Origin: DASWYT01 sp965246875
GTDB lineage: Bacteria; Pseudomonadota; Alphaproteobacteria; Micavibrionales; SZUA-601
Length of the DNA stretch: 64,000 nucleotides
Reading direction: 5' to 3'
Assembly (NCBI GenBank): GCA_965246875.1
Contig: CBDFFU010000003.1
Span: 620,001-684,000, forward strand
Position 1 is the stretch's first letter. Every line of letters starts with the position of its first letter. The position numbers and the translations under genes are program-made. Positions 18,807-26,969 of this stretch are shown one piece after another. The notes under the pieces were generated by a model, which saw only the letters and a list, made by a program, of their open reading frames with translations, was not told where the DNA came from and did not search any database.

Positions 18807-19873
18807 GACAAGGCCGAAGGCACATGAAATGACATACCCTCAATACTCATTCCGGGGCCAAACGCCAAGGCACACCCTGAACCTGAAGATGATGCATTTT
18901 GTATAATGTCTTGCAAAATAAACATGATCGTAGCAGATGACATGTTGCCAAAGTTTTGCAATACTGAACGGGAAACATGCAGCGAGGATATTGGTAAATC
19001 CAATGCCTGTTCGGCTGCATTTAACACACTATGGCCACCTGGGTGTATAGCCCAATAATCAATCTGCACCGGAAGATTTTTGTGTTGAAAATGATTTATA
19101 TAAGCTGGTAGATGTTCTGTTATAGCAGCCGGTATTAGGCCAGAGAGGGTCATTTCAAAACCATCACTGCCAATATCCCAAGTAATATAATTTTCGGTCG
19201 CCGGTATAATTTCAGCGTAAAAATCTTTAATTTCTAACCCAATGTTTTTTGAGCTAACAAGGCTTGCGGCACAACCATCGGCAAAAGGTAAAAAAGACAA
19301 TAATTTTTCAAGTACTAGAGTATTTTGAAAGTGTAGAGTGCACAATTCCAAATTAACAATTAAAACTTTTGATTCTGGAGCCGATCTAACAATGTGCGCA
19401 GCGAGTTTCAATGCATGCAACGCGGCGTTACAGCCCATAAAACCGACCATGGTACGCTCAATAGAAGAGTCAAGCTTGTAATGATGGATAATGTCAGCAT
19501 CAAGTCCTGGCGCATAAAACCCAGTGCAACTCGTGATAATAAGATTCGTAATGGAGTCTTTTAAATTAACTAATTCCAATTTATCTAATGCCATCTGTGC
19601 AAGTGATAGCGCATGATCTCGATAAAATTGCATTCGCTTTCGCGTGTCAGGACCACATTGTGCATCATAAAACCCCATTCCGTCTAAATTCGTGACTGCA
19701 GACGTTGTTTCTAGAAATGAGTAACGACGATCGATTTGGACTTTCCGTGCCATACGCTGAAATAGAAGTTGATCCCGACCAGTTAGTTTCTGAGTCACAT
19801 AATCAATATATTTGTGATGAATATCATAAGGTGGCACTGCAGTCGCGATGCAATTCAAAAAGACATGATTCAT
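18803..19873 (-). CDS. Type III polyketide synthase (chalcone/stilbene synthase superfamily)
   Basis: A 356-residue homodimeric condensing enzyme extending an acyl-CoA with malonyl-CoA. The catalytic triad is visible: Cys116 in ITSCTGFYAPGLD, His277 in WAIHPGGHSVLNAA and Asn310 in FGNMSSATIMFIL. C-terminal ALAFGPGMSIEGM matches the family GFGPGL motif. First gene of a three-gene operon. Alkylresorcinol or alkylpyrone synthesis from fatty acyl starters is the best guess by analogy with ArsB/SrsA. Placement beside the carotenoid genes suggests a membrane-protective lipid. Confidence 0.92.
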   Translation of the reverse strand: MNHVFLNCIATAVPPYDIHHKYIDYVTQKLTGRDQLLFQRMARKVQIDRRYSFLETTSAVTNLDGMGFYDAQCGPDTRKRMQFYRDHALSLAQMALDKLELVNLKDSITNLIITSCTGFYAPGLDADIIHHYKLDSSIERTMVGFMGCNAALHALKLAAHIVRSAPESKVLIVNLELCTLHFQNTLVLEKLLSFLPFADGCAASLVSSKNIGLEIKDFYAEIIPATENYITWDIGSDGFEMTLSGLIPAAITEHLPAYINHFQHKNLPVQIDYWAIHPGGHSVLNAAEQALDLPISSLHVSRSVLQNFGNMSSATIMFILQDIIQNASSSGSGCALAFGPGMSIEGMSFHVPSALS

Positions 19874-19927
19874 GTAAGTGATTACCGATCTGTTTCGATA
19901 GGCTTCTAAACTGAGATTGATGTAGTG

Positions 19928-19947
19928 CTGTAAAACAATTTTTACAG
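19928..19947. promoter_or_regulatory. Inverted repeat upstream of the PKS operon, TGT-N12-ACA type
   Basis: CTGTAAAA and TTTTACAG form an 8-bp perfect inverted repeat around a 4-base centre, 55 bp upstream of the PKS start. It contains TGT-N12-ACA (19929-19946), the consensus of PpsR/CrtJ light- and redox-responsive repressors. No ppsR gene is in the window and the motif is short, so this is only a candidate operator. Confidence 0.4.
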
Positions 19948-19970
19948 GATTATCACGGAAAGAAATTTTT

Positions 19971-19998
19971 TTGACAGAAATGCAAACGACTTTAATAT
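19971..19998 (+). promoter_or_regulatory. Sigma70-type promoter upstream of kaiC-like gene
   Basis: TTGACA (19971-19976), 16 bp, TAATAT (19993-19998): the best promoter match in the 379-bp gap between the PKS and KaiC genes. It would leave a leader of about 250 nt before 20253. That leader holds two small hairpins (GGCTA/TAGCC at 20169-20184 and GATTGTC/GACAATC at 20186-20205). No gene is seen in the gap. Confidence 0.5.
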
Positions 19999-20252
19999 TT
20001 GATATTATCTTTTTGAAATGTATATATAAATATATTATTATAACGTTCTATAATGAATTCTGTTGACCACACATTATATCTTTTGATTCTGACTGTTAAA
20101 CATTTTCGTATTTGATAACGGGGGACAGAGGCCATAAACATTAACAGCAAATTGAAAAATCAAATTATGGCTATTGCTATAGCCGGATTGTCATCTTGGA
20201 CAATCGCATTAATATGATAATGATAAAACACATATAAGAGACTATAATCACA

Positions 20253-21752
20253 ATGATGCTGGTCCCCTCTCTTGCCGATACCGGTAACGCTGGATTAAAT
20301 GACATTTTAGGCGGCGGCTTACCCGCTAACCGTGTCTATCTGCTGCACGGTTCTCCGGGTGCCGGAAAAACCACATTGGCTATTCAATTTTTGATGGCTG
20401 GCGTAAAAGCTGGCGAGCGGGTGATGTATGTAACTTTGTCAGAAACAAAGATGGAGTTAACAGCCACCGCCGCGTCACATGGGTGGAATTTAGATGGTAT
20501 TGATATTGTTGAATTGGTAGCATCTGAAGACGATCTGATTCCGGATAATCAATTCACAATGTTTCAACCTGCGGAATTAGAGCTGAGCACTACAACTAAA
20601 GAAATTATCGATCAAATTAATCAGGTAAAGCCGGCTCGTGTCGTGATTGACTCGCTATCTGAGGTTAAATTACTTGCGCAAAACACATTGCGTTACCGCC
20701 GCCAAGTTATGGCTCTTAAACAATTTTTTATTGGGCGCAACTGCACCGCACTATTTTTAGACGATAAGACAGCAACGCGTAAAGAAGACAAGCAACTCGA
20801 AAGTATCGCGCATGGGGTTATAAATTTAGAGCAACTGACCCCAGAGTACGGTGCCGAGAGACGCCGTGTGCGCATTACAAAATTACGTGGCCAGAAATAC
20901 CGTGGTGGTTATCATGATTTTACGATAGCCAAAGGTGGTTTAGCAATCTTTCCACGTTTAATGGCCAGTGAACATGCGCGATCCTATGATCAAAGAATTT
21001 TATCAAGTGGCATAGCGCCGCTTGATAAAATGATGGGTGGTGGCATTGAATATGGCACCAGCGTTCTTCTATTGGGGCCAGCAGGATCGGGAAAATCATC
21101 TTTAGCGTTGCAATATGCACATGCCGCTGCACAACGCGGCGAACGCGCTGCAGTATTTACGTTTGATGAACGGATAGAAACTATTCTTCAGCGTACGAGT
21201 GGCATTGGCATCGACCTGACTGAACATATGCAAACGGGTTTTGTCACTTTGCAGGCTATTGATCCGGCCGAGTTATCGCCAGGTGAATTTGTCCATATGA
21301 TTCGTTTAGCTGCTGAAGGTACGGATGGACATCCGGCTGCTAAAATTGTTGTCATTGATAGTTTAAATGGCTATCTCAATGCGATGCCAGAAGAACATTA
21401 TCTCAATGCACAACTACATGAACTGCTCACTTATTTGGGACATCGCAATGTTGTAACGATATTGGTTGTGGCACAAAATGGGCTTCTTGGTCATGCAATG
21501 CGAACACCAGTGGATACCAGTTATCTGGCCGACTCGGTCATTTTATTCCGGTTTTTTGAAGCTGTAGGCGAAGTTAAACAAGCTATTTCTGTACTCAAAA
21601 AGCGCAGTAGCAATCATGAGCGAACAATTCGTGAATTTAAAATTGATAGCACAGGTTTGCGTGTCGGCGATGTCCTGAAAAATTTTCAAGGTGTGATGAC
21701 GGGGGTGCCCGTTTACCTTGGTAACTCGGATGAGTTGATGCACAGCCGATGA
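20253..21752 (+). CDS. KaiC-like double RecA-domain ATPase
   Basis: A 499-residue protein close to cyanobacterial KaiC in length, with two RecA/RAD55-type domains. Walker A motifs are GSPGAGKTT (residues 33-41) and GPAGSGKSS (about 275); Walker B-like strands are RVVIDSLSEV and IVVIDSLNGY. KaiC proteins outside cyanobacteria are typically coupled to histidine kinases in signalling rather than to KaiA/KaiB clocks. Here its stop overlaps the start of a hybrid kinase by 4 bp, and no kaiB is seen. ATPase activity is expected; autophosphorylation is not established. Confidence 0.88.
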   Translation: MMLVPSLADTGNAGLNDILGGGLPANRVYLLHGSPGAGKTTLAIQFLMAGVKAGERVMYVTLSETKMELTATAASHGWNLDGIDIVELVASEDDLIPDNQFTMFQPAELELSTTTKEIIDQINQVKPARVVIDSLSEVKLLAQNTLRYRRQVMALKQFFIGRNCTALFLDDKTATRKEDKQLESIAHGVINLEQLTPEYGAERRRVRITKLRGQKYRGGYHDFTIAKGGLAIFPRLMASEHARSYDQRILSSGIAPLDKMMGGGIEYGTSVLLLGPAGSGKSSLALQYAHAAAQRGERAAVFTFDERIETILQRTSGIGIDLTEHMQTGFVTLQAIDPAELSPGEFVHMIRLAAEGTDGHPAAKIVVIDSLNGYLNAMPEEHYLNAQLHELLTYLGHRNVVTILVVAQNGLLGHAMRTPVDTSYLADSVILFRFFEAVGEVKQAISVLKKRSSNHERTIREFKIDSTGLRVGDVLKNFQGVMTGVPVYLGNSDELMHSR

Positions 21753-23767
21753 GGTCTAGCAACGTTTCCGATAAAATGCGTGTACTGGTTTTAGCTCCGA
21801 CACTCAAGGATGCTGAAGTAACAGCGCAGATACTAGAGAAGGATGAGATCGTCGTCACGATTTGTTCGGACATAGTTGATATGTGCGATAAACTAGAAGA
21901 AGGTAGTGATGCCGCAATTTTAACAGAAGAAGCTATTTTTCATAGCCAATCTGCAAAACTGGAACAATGGATACAAAAACAACCTACATGGTCCGATTTT
22001 CCGTTGATTGTATTGACATCTGCAGGAAATCAACAAGCTACTGTCAAAGCCAATAATTTACAAGTGATTGGCAATATGACTCTCATTAATAGACCCTTGC
22101 ATATCTCAACATTAATAAGCGCGGTAAAGTCAGTCCTGCGTGATCGCAAACGGCAGTATGCCGTGCGTGATTTGCTTGTTGAACGCGACAGCTATACATA
22201 TGCGTTGCAAGAGAGTCAAAAAAAATTCGAGGATCTAGCGAACTCAATTAATCCTATGGTTTGGGTGACTTTGCCCAACGGTTATCACGAATATTATAAT
22301 CGCCGATGGTATGATTATACCGGCGTACCGCACGGTTCAACCGATGGTGAAGGGTGGAATGCAATCTTCCATCCTGATGATCAGGAACGCGCATACAAAC
22401 GCTGGCAACATAGTCTTGACAGTGGGGAGTCATACGAAATCGAATACCGTTTGCGTCGTCATGACGGCGTCTATCGTTGGGTGTTAGGGCGTGCCGAATG
22501 TATTCGGGACATAAAAGGTCAGATTTTCAGATGGTATGGAACTTGTACTGACATTCAAGAATTGATTGATGCGAGACAACAGGCCGAAGCCGCCAATATC
22601 GCAAAGACCGAGTTTTTAGCTAATATGAGTCATGAAATTCGCACGCCCATGAATGCTGTCATCGGTTTGGCTAATTTGTTATCGACAAGCCAGCCACTTT
22701 CACAACGTCAAATTGAATTTATCAAAACGTTGCAAATGAGTGCTGATAGTTTGTTAGCGCTGATTAATGACCTGCTGGATATAGCAAAGATTGAATCTCG
22801 CACTGTTGAACTGGAACAAATTCCATTCTCGTTAATGGATTTGATTCAAGACGTAATCAGCATTATGGCTGTTCGCGTTAAAGAAAAAGGTTTGACTTTT
22901 ACAAGTAGCGGAGAATGCGTCAAAGATTGTATGTTTTTAGGCGACCCAACTCGCTTGCGTCAAATCATTTTAAATTTGTGTAGTAATGCTATTAAATTTA
23001 CCGAACATGGTGGTGTTCACATTGCCGTCGCATGTATTGATACCGACAACCAGCCTCTTAAACATATCAACATTACCGTGACAGATACTGGAATAGGGAT
23101 TGCTCCTGACAAACTGGAATCTATTTTCGCAAAATTTATCCAAGCCGATAATTCAATCAATCGTAAGTATGGGGGTACGGGATTGGGATTGGCAATTACC
23201 AAAACGCTGACAGAAATTATGGGCGGTAAAATTTTTGTCGAGAGTAAAATCGATCAAGGCTCTATTTTTAAAGTTGTGATTCCCCTGCAGCTTGTCGTTG
23301 ATCGGCCTGACCATCAATTAAACTCTTTAACGATATTCGACAACACCCAAACATTGGAACAGACCCAAGGTCCTTTGATTTTACTAGTTGAAGATTATGC
23401 GCCAAATACGCTGGTCGCCAAAACGATGCTGGAGCAAATGGGGTATCACATTCATGTAGCGACAAATAGTATGGAAGCTGTTACAGCCTTTAAATCGTCA
23501 AAATATGCCATAATTTTAATGGACGTTCAGATGCATGGCTTGAATGGGTTAGAAGCTACCCGCTTGATTCGCGACTATGAAGTTCAAAATTCTTTGTCGC
23601 CCGTTCCTATTCTGGGTATGACGGCACATGCCTTAACAGGTGACAGAGAGCGCTGCTTAGACGTTGGCATGAATGATTATATTTCAAAGCCATTTGATCC
23701 AGATAATCTATACAAGAAAATTCGGACCTTAATGATAAAGCCTAAAAATGATCCTGATTTGAGATAG
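21749..23767 (+). CDS. Hybrid sensor histidine kinase with PAS and receiver domains
   Basis: A 672-residue cytoplasmic kinase without membrane segments. Order: a degenerate receiver-like N-terminal domain (about 1-130, VLVLAPTLKDAEVTAQIL), a PAS_3-type domain with PAC (about 160-275, YNRRWYDYTGVPHG), HisKA with phospho-His near 294 (NMSHEIRTPMNAVIG), HATPase_c (GTGLGLAITKTLTEIMGG) and a C-terminal receiver with Asp near 590 (IILMDVQMHGLNG). Translationally coupled to the KaiC-like gene, so KaiC probably modulates or is modulated by it. Its end overlaps the convergent photolyase-like gene by 26 bp. Confidence 0.92.
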   Translation: MRSSNVSDKMRVLVLAPTLKDAEVTAQILEKDEIVVTICSDIVDMCDKLEEGSDAAILTEEAIFHSQSAKLEQWIQKQPTWSDFPLIVLTSAGNQQATVKANNLQVIGNMTLINRPLHISTLISAVKSVLRDRKRQYAVRDLLVERDSYTYALQESQKKFEDLANSINPMVWVTLPNGYHEYYNRRWYDYTGVPHGSTDGEGWNAIFHPDDQERAYKRWQHSLDSGESYEIEYRLRRHDGVYRWVLGRAECIRDIKGQIFRWYGTCTDIQELIDARQQAEAANIAKTEFLANMSHEIRTPMNAVIGLANLLSTSQPLSQRQIEFIKTLQMSADSLLALINDLLDIAKIESRTVELEQIPFSLMDLIQDVISIMAVRVKEKGLTFTSSGECVKDCMFLGDPTRLRQIILNLCSNAIKFTEHGGVHIAVACIDTDNQPLKHINITVTDTGIGIAPDKLESIFAKFIQADNSINRKYGGTGLGLAITKTLTEIMGGKIFVESKIDQGSIFKVVIPLQLVVDRPDHQLNSLTIFDNTQTLEQTQGPLILLVEDYAPNTLVAKTMLEQMGYHIHVATNSMEAVTAFKSSKYAIILMDVQMHGLNGLEATRLIRDYEVQNSLSPVPILGMTAHALTGDRERCLDVGMNDYISKPFDPDNLYKKIRTLMIKPKNDPDLR

Positions 23768-24842
23768 GAGCCACCTCATCTAAAAATGTTTTAGCTTGAT
23801 GGCTGATAATTATTTTCTGATCGCCCGGCATGCGGTTCAATTGGCTCAAAATTAATGCCATGCGTTGATTACCGGCTAACTTATCTTTATGTTGGATAAT
23901 AAAATTCCAATATAAATAGTTGAACGGGCAAGCATCGTCGCCAACCAGTTTATTGACATCATACTGACAGTGCTTGCAATAATTTGACATCCGATTGATA
24001 TATTTGCCGCTGGCTGCATAGGGTTTGCTGGCCATATATCCACCATCAGCAAACAATATCATGCCTGTGACATTTGGCAGCTCCACCCACTCATACGCGT
24101 CACTGTAAACAATCATGTACCATTCATTGACAAAGTCTGGGTGAATGCCAGCCATTAAAGCAAATGCTCCAGTAACCATTAAACGCTGGATATGATGGGC
24201 ATAAGCATATTCACGCGTCTGTTTCACGCACTGTCTCATACATTGCATTTTGGTCTCGCCAGACCAATAAAACCAGGGTAATTGACGGTTAGCTTCGAAA
24301 TAATTGCCGTTTTTGTAGTCTGGCATTTTAAGCCAGTATATTCCACGGACATATTCCCGCCAACCCATAATTTGTCGGATAAATCCTTCAGCTGCGGCCA
24401 ATGGAACACGTCCCTGCCGATAAGCTTGTTCAACCTGACGGCAGCATGATAGGGGATCAAGCAAACCCGAGTTTAAATACTGGCCTATGTGACTATGATA
24501 CAGATAAGGCTCATCATTAAGCATGGCGTCTTGATAGTCGCCAAAATACGGTAAGCGATGCTGCACAAAGTCTTCAAAGCACATTTGTGCATCGTGTGTG
24601 GTTACCGCGTAATGAAATGGTTCCAAATCACCAAAGTGGTCAAAGAAATATTGTTCGACTAAAGCCATTACATCTCGGGTGATTTCATCCGGAGGGATTA
24701 ATAGTTGTTTTGGAAAAATATGTTTTTTGGGAGGCGGTTTACGGTTTTGTTTATCGTAATTCCATTGACCACCGTCAGGTTTATTTTCATCTTCCATCAA
24801 AATATTGTAGTTTTTCCGCATCGTCCGATAAAAGAATTCCAT
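23742..24842 (-). CDS. Fe-S bacterial photolyase/cryptochrome-like protein, N-terminal domain missing
   Basis: This 366-residue product matches the C-terminal FAD/Fe-S part of PhrB-type (FeS-BCP) photolyases, usually about 500 residues. The four cluster cysteines appear intact (Cys201 in MQCMRQC, Cys289 and Cys292 in NYCKHCQYD, Cys305 in DDACPF), as does the helical core IQRLMVTGAFALMAGI and YEWVELPNV. It opens at MEFFYRTMRK, a position normally about 140 residues into the protein, so the antenna-binding Rossmann domain is absent. Upstream codons in frame run only 14 further before a stop. Either a 5'-truncated remnant or a shortened variant. Confidence 0.85.
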   Translation of the reverse strand: MEFFYRTMRKNYNILMEDENKPDGGQWNYDKQNRKPPPKKHIFPKQLLIPPDEITRDVMALVEQYFFDHFGDLEPFHYAVTTHDAQMCFEDFVQHRLPYFGDYQDAMLNDEPYLYHSHIGQYLNSGLLDPLSCCRQVEQAYRQGRVPLAAAEGFIRQIMGWREYVRGIYWLKMPDYKNGNYFEANRQLPWFYWSGETKMQCMRQCVKQTREYAYAHHIQRLMVTGAFALMAGIHPDFVNEWYMIVYSDAYEWVELPNVTGMILFADGGYMASKPYAASGKYINRMSNYCKHCQYDVNKLVGDDACPFNYLYWNFIIQHKDKLAGNQRMALILSQLNRMPGDQKIIISHQAKTFLDEVAPISNQDHF

Positions 24843-24871
24843 ACGGAGTTGACGCTTAAAGGGCAGAGAAC

Positions 24872-25627
24872 ATGATAGTGATTAGAATTAGTTTATTTCT
24901 AACAATCTTTTTTATAACGATATCGCCAGTATTGGCGGCTAAGCCAGAAGATGTTGAAACCGACTTTCCACTTACTATCGAAGATGCGTCGCCAACAGAT
25001 GCCGGTGAACTAGATTTGCGAATGATGTCCCGATATGAACATACGGATAGCCATGATGAACGAGTTCATTTGGCACCAGAATTTGAGTATGGTGTGGGAT
25101 ATAATACAGAAGTAAATGTCACATTGCCTTTTAATCTCGGATCCGCTGATGATAATCATGGAGGTGATCTGGGTGTTGAACTTTTGCATGGTTTTATAGA
25201 CGAGAAAAATGCGATACCGGAAATATCAGCAAGTGTTAAGCTGGATATGCCAACAGGTGAAAATAGTGCTGGACTTGATGCTACACTGCGTGTTCTGGCA
25301 ACGAAGCATATCCTGCAACATTATGGCCAGCATGCTGTGCATTTCAATGCGGGTTGGTCATACAATGCGGCAGAACGAGACGATGAACGGAATAACTCTT
25401 ATCAAATAGCACTTGGCAGTAGCCATGGTATAACAGACAAAACTTTTCTGGTCATGGATGTGGTCAGGGAGCAGGACAAAGAAAATAGTCAAACAGAAAA
25501 TCTGCTTGAAGTCGGTTTGCGTCATGAAGTTGCCCAAGATACAATTGCAAGCTTGGCAACAGGAATTGGAATAGGGCAGGAATCACCTGATTTCCGCCTG
25601 ACATTTGGTATTCAAAAGACGTTTTGA
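24872..25627 (+). CDS. Outer-membrane beta-barrel protein of unknown function
   Basis: A 251-residue protein with a signal peptide (hydrophobic 5-20, cleavage after VLAA) and a mature part of alternating amphipathic strands ending in a C-terminal aromatic (IQKTF), as outer-membrane barrels do. It begins with ETDFPLTIEDASPTDAGELD, resembling the MetA-pathway/transporter-like barrel families with a conserved N-terminal region. Divergent from the photolyase-like gene, 29 bp apart. Its neighbour downstream is a DNA-repair protein. No specific function can be assigned. Confidence 0.7.
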   Translation: MIVIRISLFLTIFFITISPVLAAKPEDVETDFPLTIEDASPTDAGELDLRMMSRYEHTDSHDERVHLAPEFEYGVGYNTEVNVTLPFNLGSADDNHGGDLGVELLHGFIDEKNAIPEISASVKLDMPTGENSAGLDATLRVLATKHILQHYGQHAVHFNAGWSYNAAERDDERNNSYQIALGSSHGITDKTFLVMDVVREQDKENSQTENLLEVGLRHEVAQDTIASLATGIGIGQESPDFRLTFGIQKTF

Positions 25628-25638
25628 CGGAGATAACA

Positions 25639-26310
25639 ATGTGTAACCGTTTCTGTTCTATCAAGGACCCTTTTTTGATAAGGCAGTATGCAACTGTCAT
25701 TGAAAATTTAGATGACTACATTTTCAATCCAAATGTTGCTCCAACGAATAATGTGCCCATCATTCGTTCTGCAGAAAACCAACAGCGCTGCTTGGGAATA
25801 GCACGTTTTGGTATCTCACCTCACTGGGCAAAAAACGCCAATGGTCCATCTATTCTCATGAATGCACGGGTTGAAACACTTTACACTAAACGAACCTACA
25901 AGAACTTAATGGCAAAAAGCCGTTGCGCTATTCCAGTTGAAGGCTATTACGAATGGCGTGAGGAAGAGGGAGAAAAACAACCTTATCTCTTCACTCGAAA
26001 TGATGGTAATGTCATGTGGCTTGCGGGATTGTGGGATCAGAGTGTCGACAAAGAACAACATGAATTTGTCATCATCACCGGCGAACCGAATAGTCTATCA
26101 TCACCGATTCACGATCGGATGCCATGTATAATCGACAACACTGATATTGAGCGATGGCTGGATGTAACGCAAAACGGTGATGATTGTTTGATTATATATC
26201 CTTCTGAATTTATGCAGGTGCGTCCTGTTAACCGGTCTATGAATAGATCGAGTATGAAAGATTTTCGCATTATTGATAATGTTGAAACGGTAGAACCGCA
26301 CTATGCCTGA
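25639..26310 (+). CDS. SOS response-associated peptidase, SRAP/HMCES (YedK) family
   Basis: A 223-residue protein that caps abasic sites in single-stranded DNA by forming a thiazolidine crosslink through Cys2. The start is fixed at ATG 25639 because it exposes the essential cysteine after Met (MCNRFCS); GGAG lies 8 bp upstream. Conserved motifs are NARVETLY, RCAIPVEGYYEWREEEG (catalytic Glu region) and HDRMPCII (conserved His). Intact and of normal length. It sits 11 bp after the barrel-protein gene in a region rich in photodamage-related genes. Confidence 0.93.
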   Translation: MCNRFCSIKDPFLIRQYATVIENLDDYIFNPNVAPTNNVPIIRSAENQQRCLGIARFGISPHWAKNANGPSILMNARVETLYTKRTYKNLMAKSRCAIPVEGYYEWREEEGEKQPYLFTRNDGNVMWLAGLWDQSVDKEQHEFVIITGEPNSLSSPIHDRMPCIIDNTDIERWLDVTQNGDDCLIIYPSEFMQVRPVNRSMNRSSMKDFRIIDNVETVEPHYA

Positions 26311-26451
26311 ATCCGGGCAATTTTGCCAATGATCCACAACGGGCAGCAGAAGCCGGGATGTAGAGGTGGCGAGGCAACTGCAGAAAATAATAACAGTCAA
26401 ACCTCAAATAGCAATTCTGCTAAATTTAGTCCCCAAGGACATAGAAAATAA
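26303..26451 (+). pseudogene. Decayed KGG-type stress protein gene
   Basis: Two pieces of the KGG stress-protein motif lie in different frames. NPGNFANDPQRAAEAG is encoded at about 26315-26362, then RGGEATAENNN continues in another frame to a TAA at 26449-26451. An ATG at 26303 fits the start but is out of frame with the first piece. At least two indels separate the parts, so no intact product is possible from this sequence. The family (GsiB/con-10-like small hydrophilic stress proteins) is recognisable from the motif. A terminator follows at 26480. Confidence 0.65.
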
Positions 26452-26479
26452 ACGTTACTAGCGTCAAACGCAATTTTAT

Positions 26480-26518
26480 AGAGCAAAAACTGATCTTTTC
26501 GACTTTTGCTCTTTTTTT
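26480..26518 (+). terminator. Rho-independent terminator
   Basis: A 9-bp perfect stem AGAGCAAAA/TTTTGCTCT (26480-26488 and 26504-26512) with a 15-base loop is followed by a run of Ts to 26518. It would end transcription from the SRAP gene and the KGG remnant. Confidence 0.8.
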
Positions 26519-26654
26519 GTGCAAATAATTAGGTTTGATGGGATCAATAGACAGTTTTGGGATGTAGCAAGGTTATTGGTAATTATTTATAAATAAAAAG
26601 AACCTTAAATAAGATTGTATTTTCAAAAATATAAACTGAATTGAGGATTGTGTC

Positions 26655-26954
26655 ATGAAAAAAATAATACGTTTAACAATTGCAGTATTAGGAATTCTCA
26701 ACGTTCTAACAGTCCGGCCAGCTTACGCTAAAGCAGACGATGGCACCTATGATGCGCGGGTGCACACCTATGGTGGGAACTATCGACTGGATGTCGATGT
26801 TGAGAACGGCGAAGTTATGAGTGTGCATTGGCCAAATGGGGATGATCTGAAATTGCATGGCGGTGAACTCAGCGGCGGTGAGGCCAATGCCCAGGATACC
26901 GATGGCAATCACATAAGCATTGAAATTGATGATTCTTATTATCATGAACAATAG
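26655..26954 (+). CDS. Small secreted acidic protein, unknown
   Basis: A 99-residue product with a clear signal peptide (KKIIRLTIAVLGILNVLTV, cleavage near AYA). The mature part is short, acidic and Gly-rich (RLDVDVENGEVMSVHWPNGD, then LHGGELSGGEANAQDTDGN). No family is recognised. It is probably periplasmic, has a GAGGA ribosome site and its own leader after the terminator at 26518. It ends 15 bp before the glf gene, so it may be co-transcribed with the glycan genes. Confidence 0.6.
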   Translation: MKKIIRLTIAVLGILNVLTVRPAYAKADDGTYDARVHTYGGNYRLDVDVENGEVMSVHWPNGDDLKLHGGELSGGEANAQDTDGNHISIEIDDSYYHEQ

Positions 26955-26969
26955 TGAAACGGCAATCTA

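Noticed and set aside
20169..20205. Two small hairpins in the kaiC leader as a riboswitch
   Set aside because: Stems of 5 and 7 bp with no recognised aptamer sequence; noted only as leader structure.
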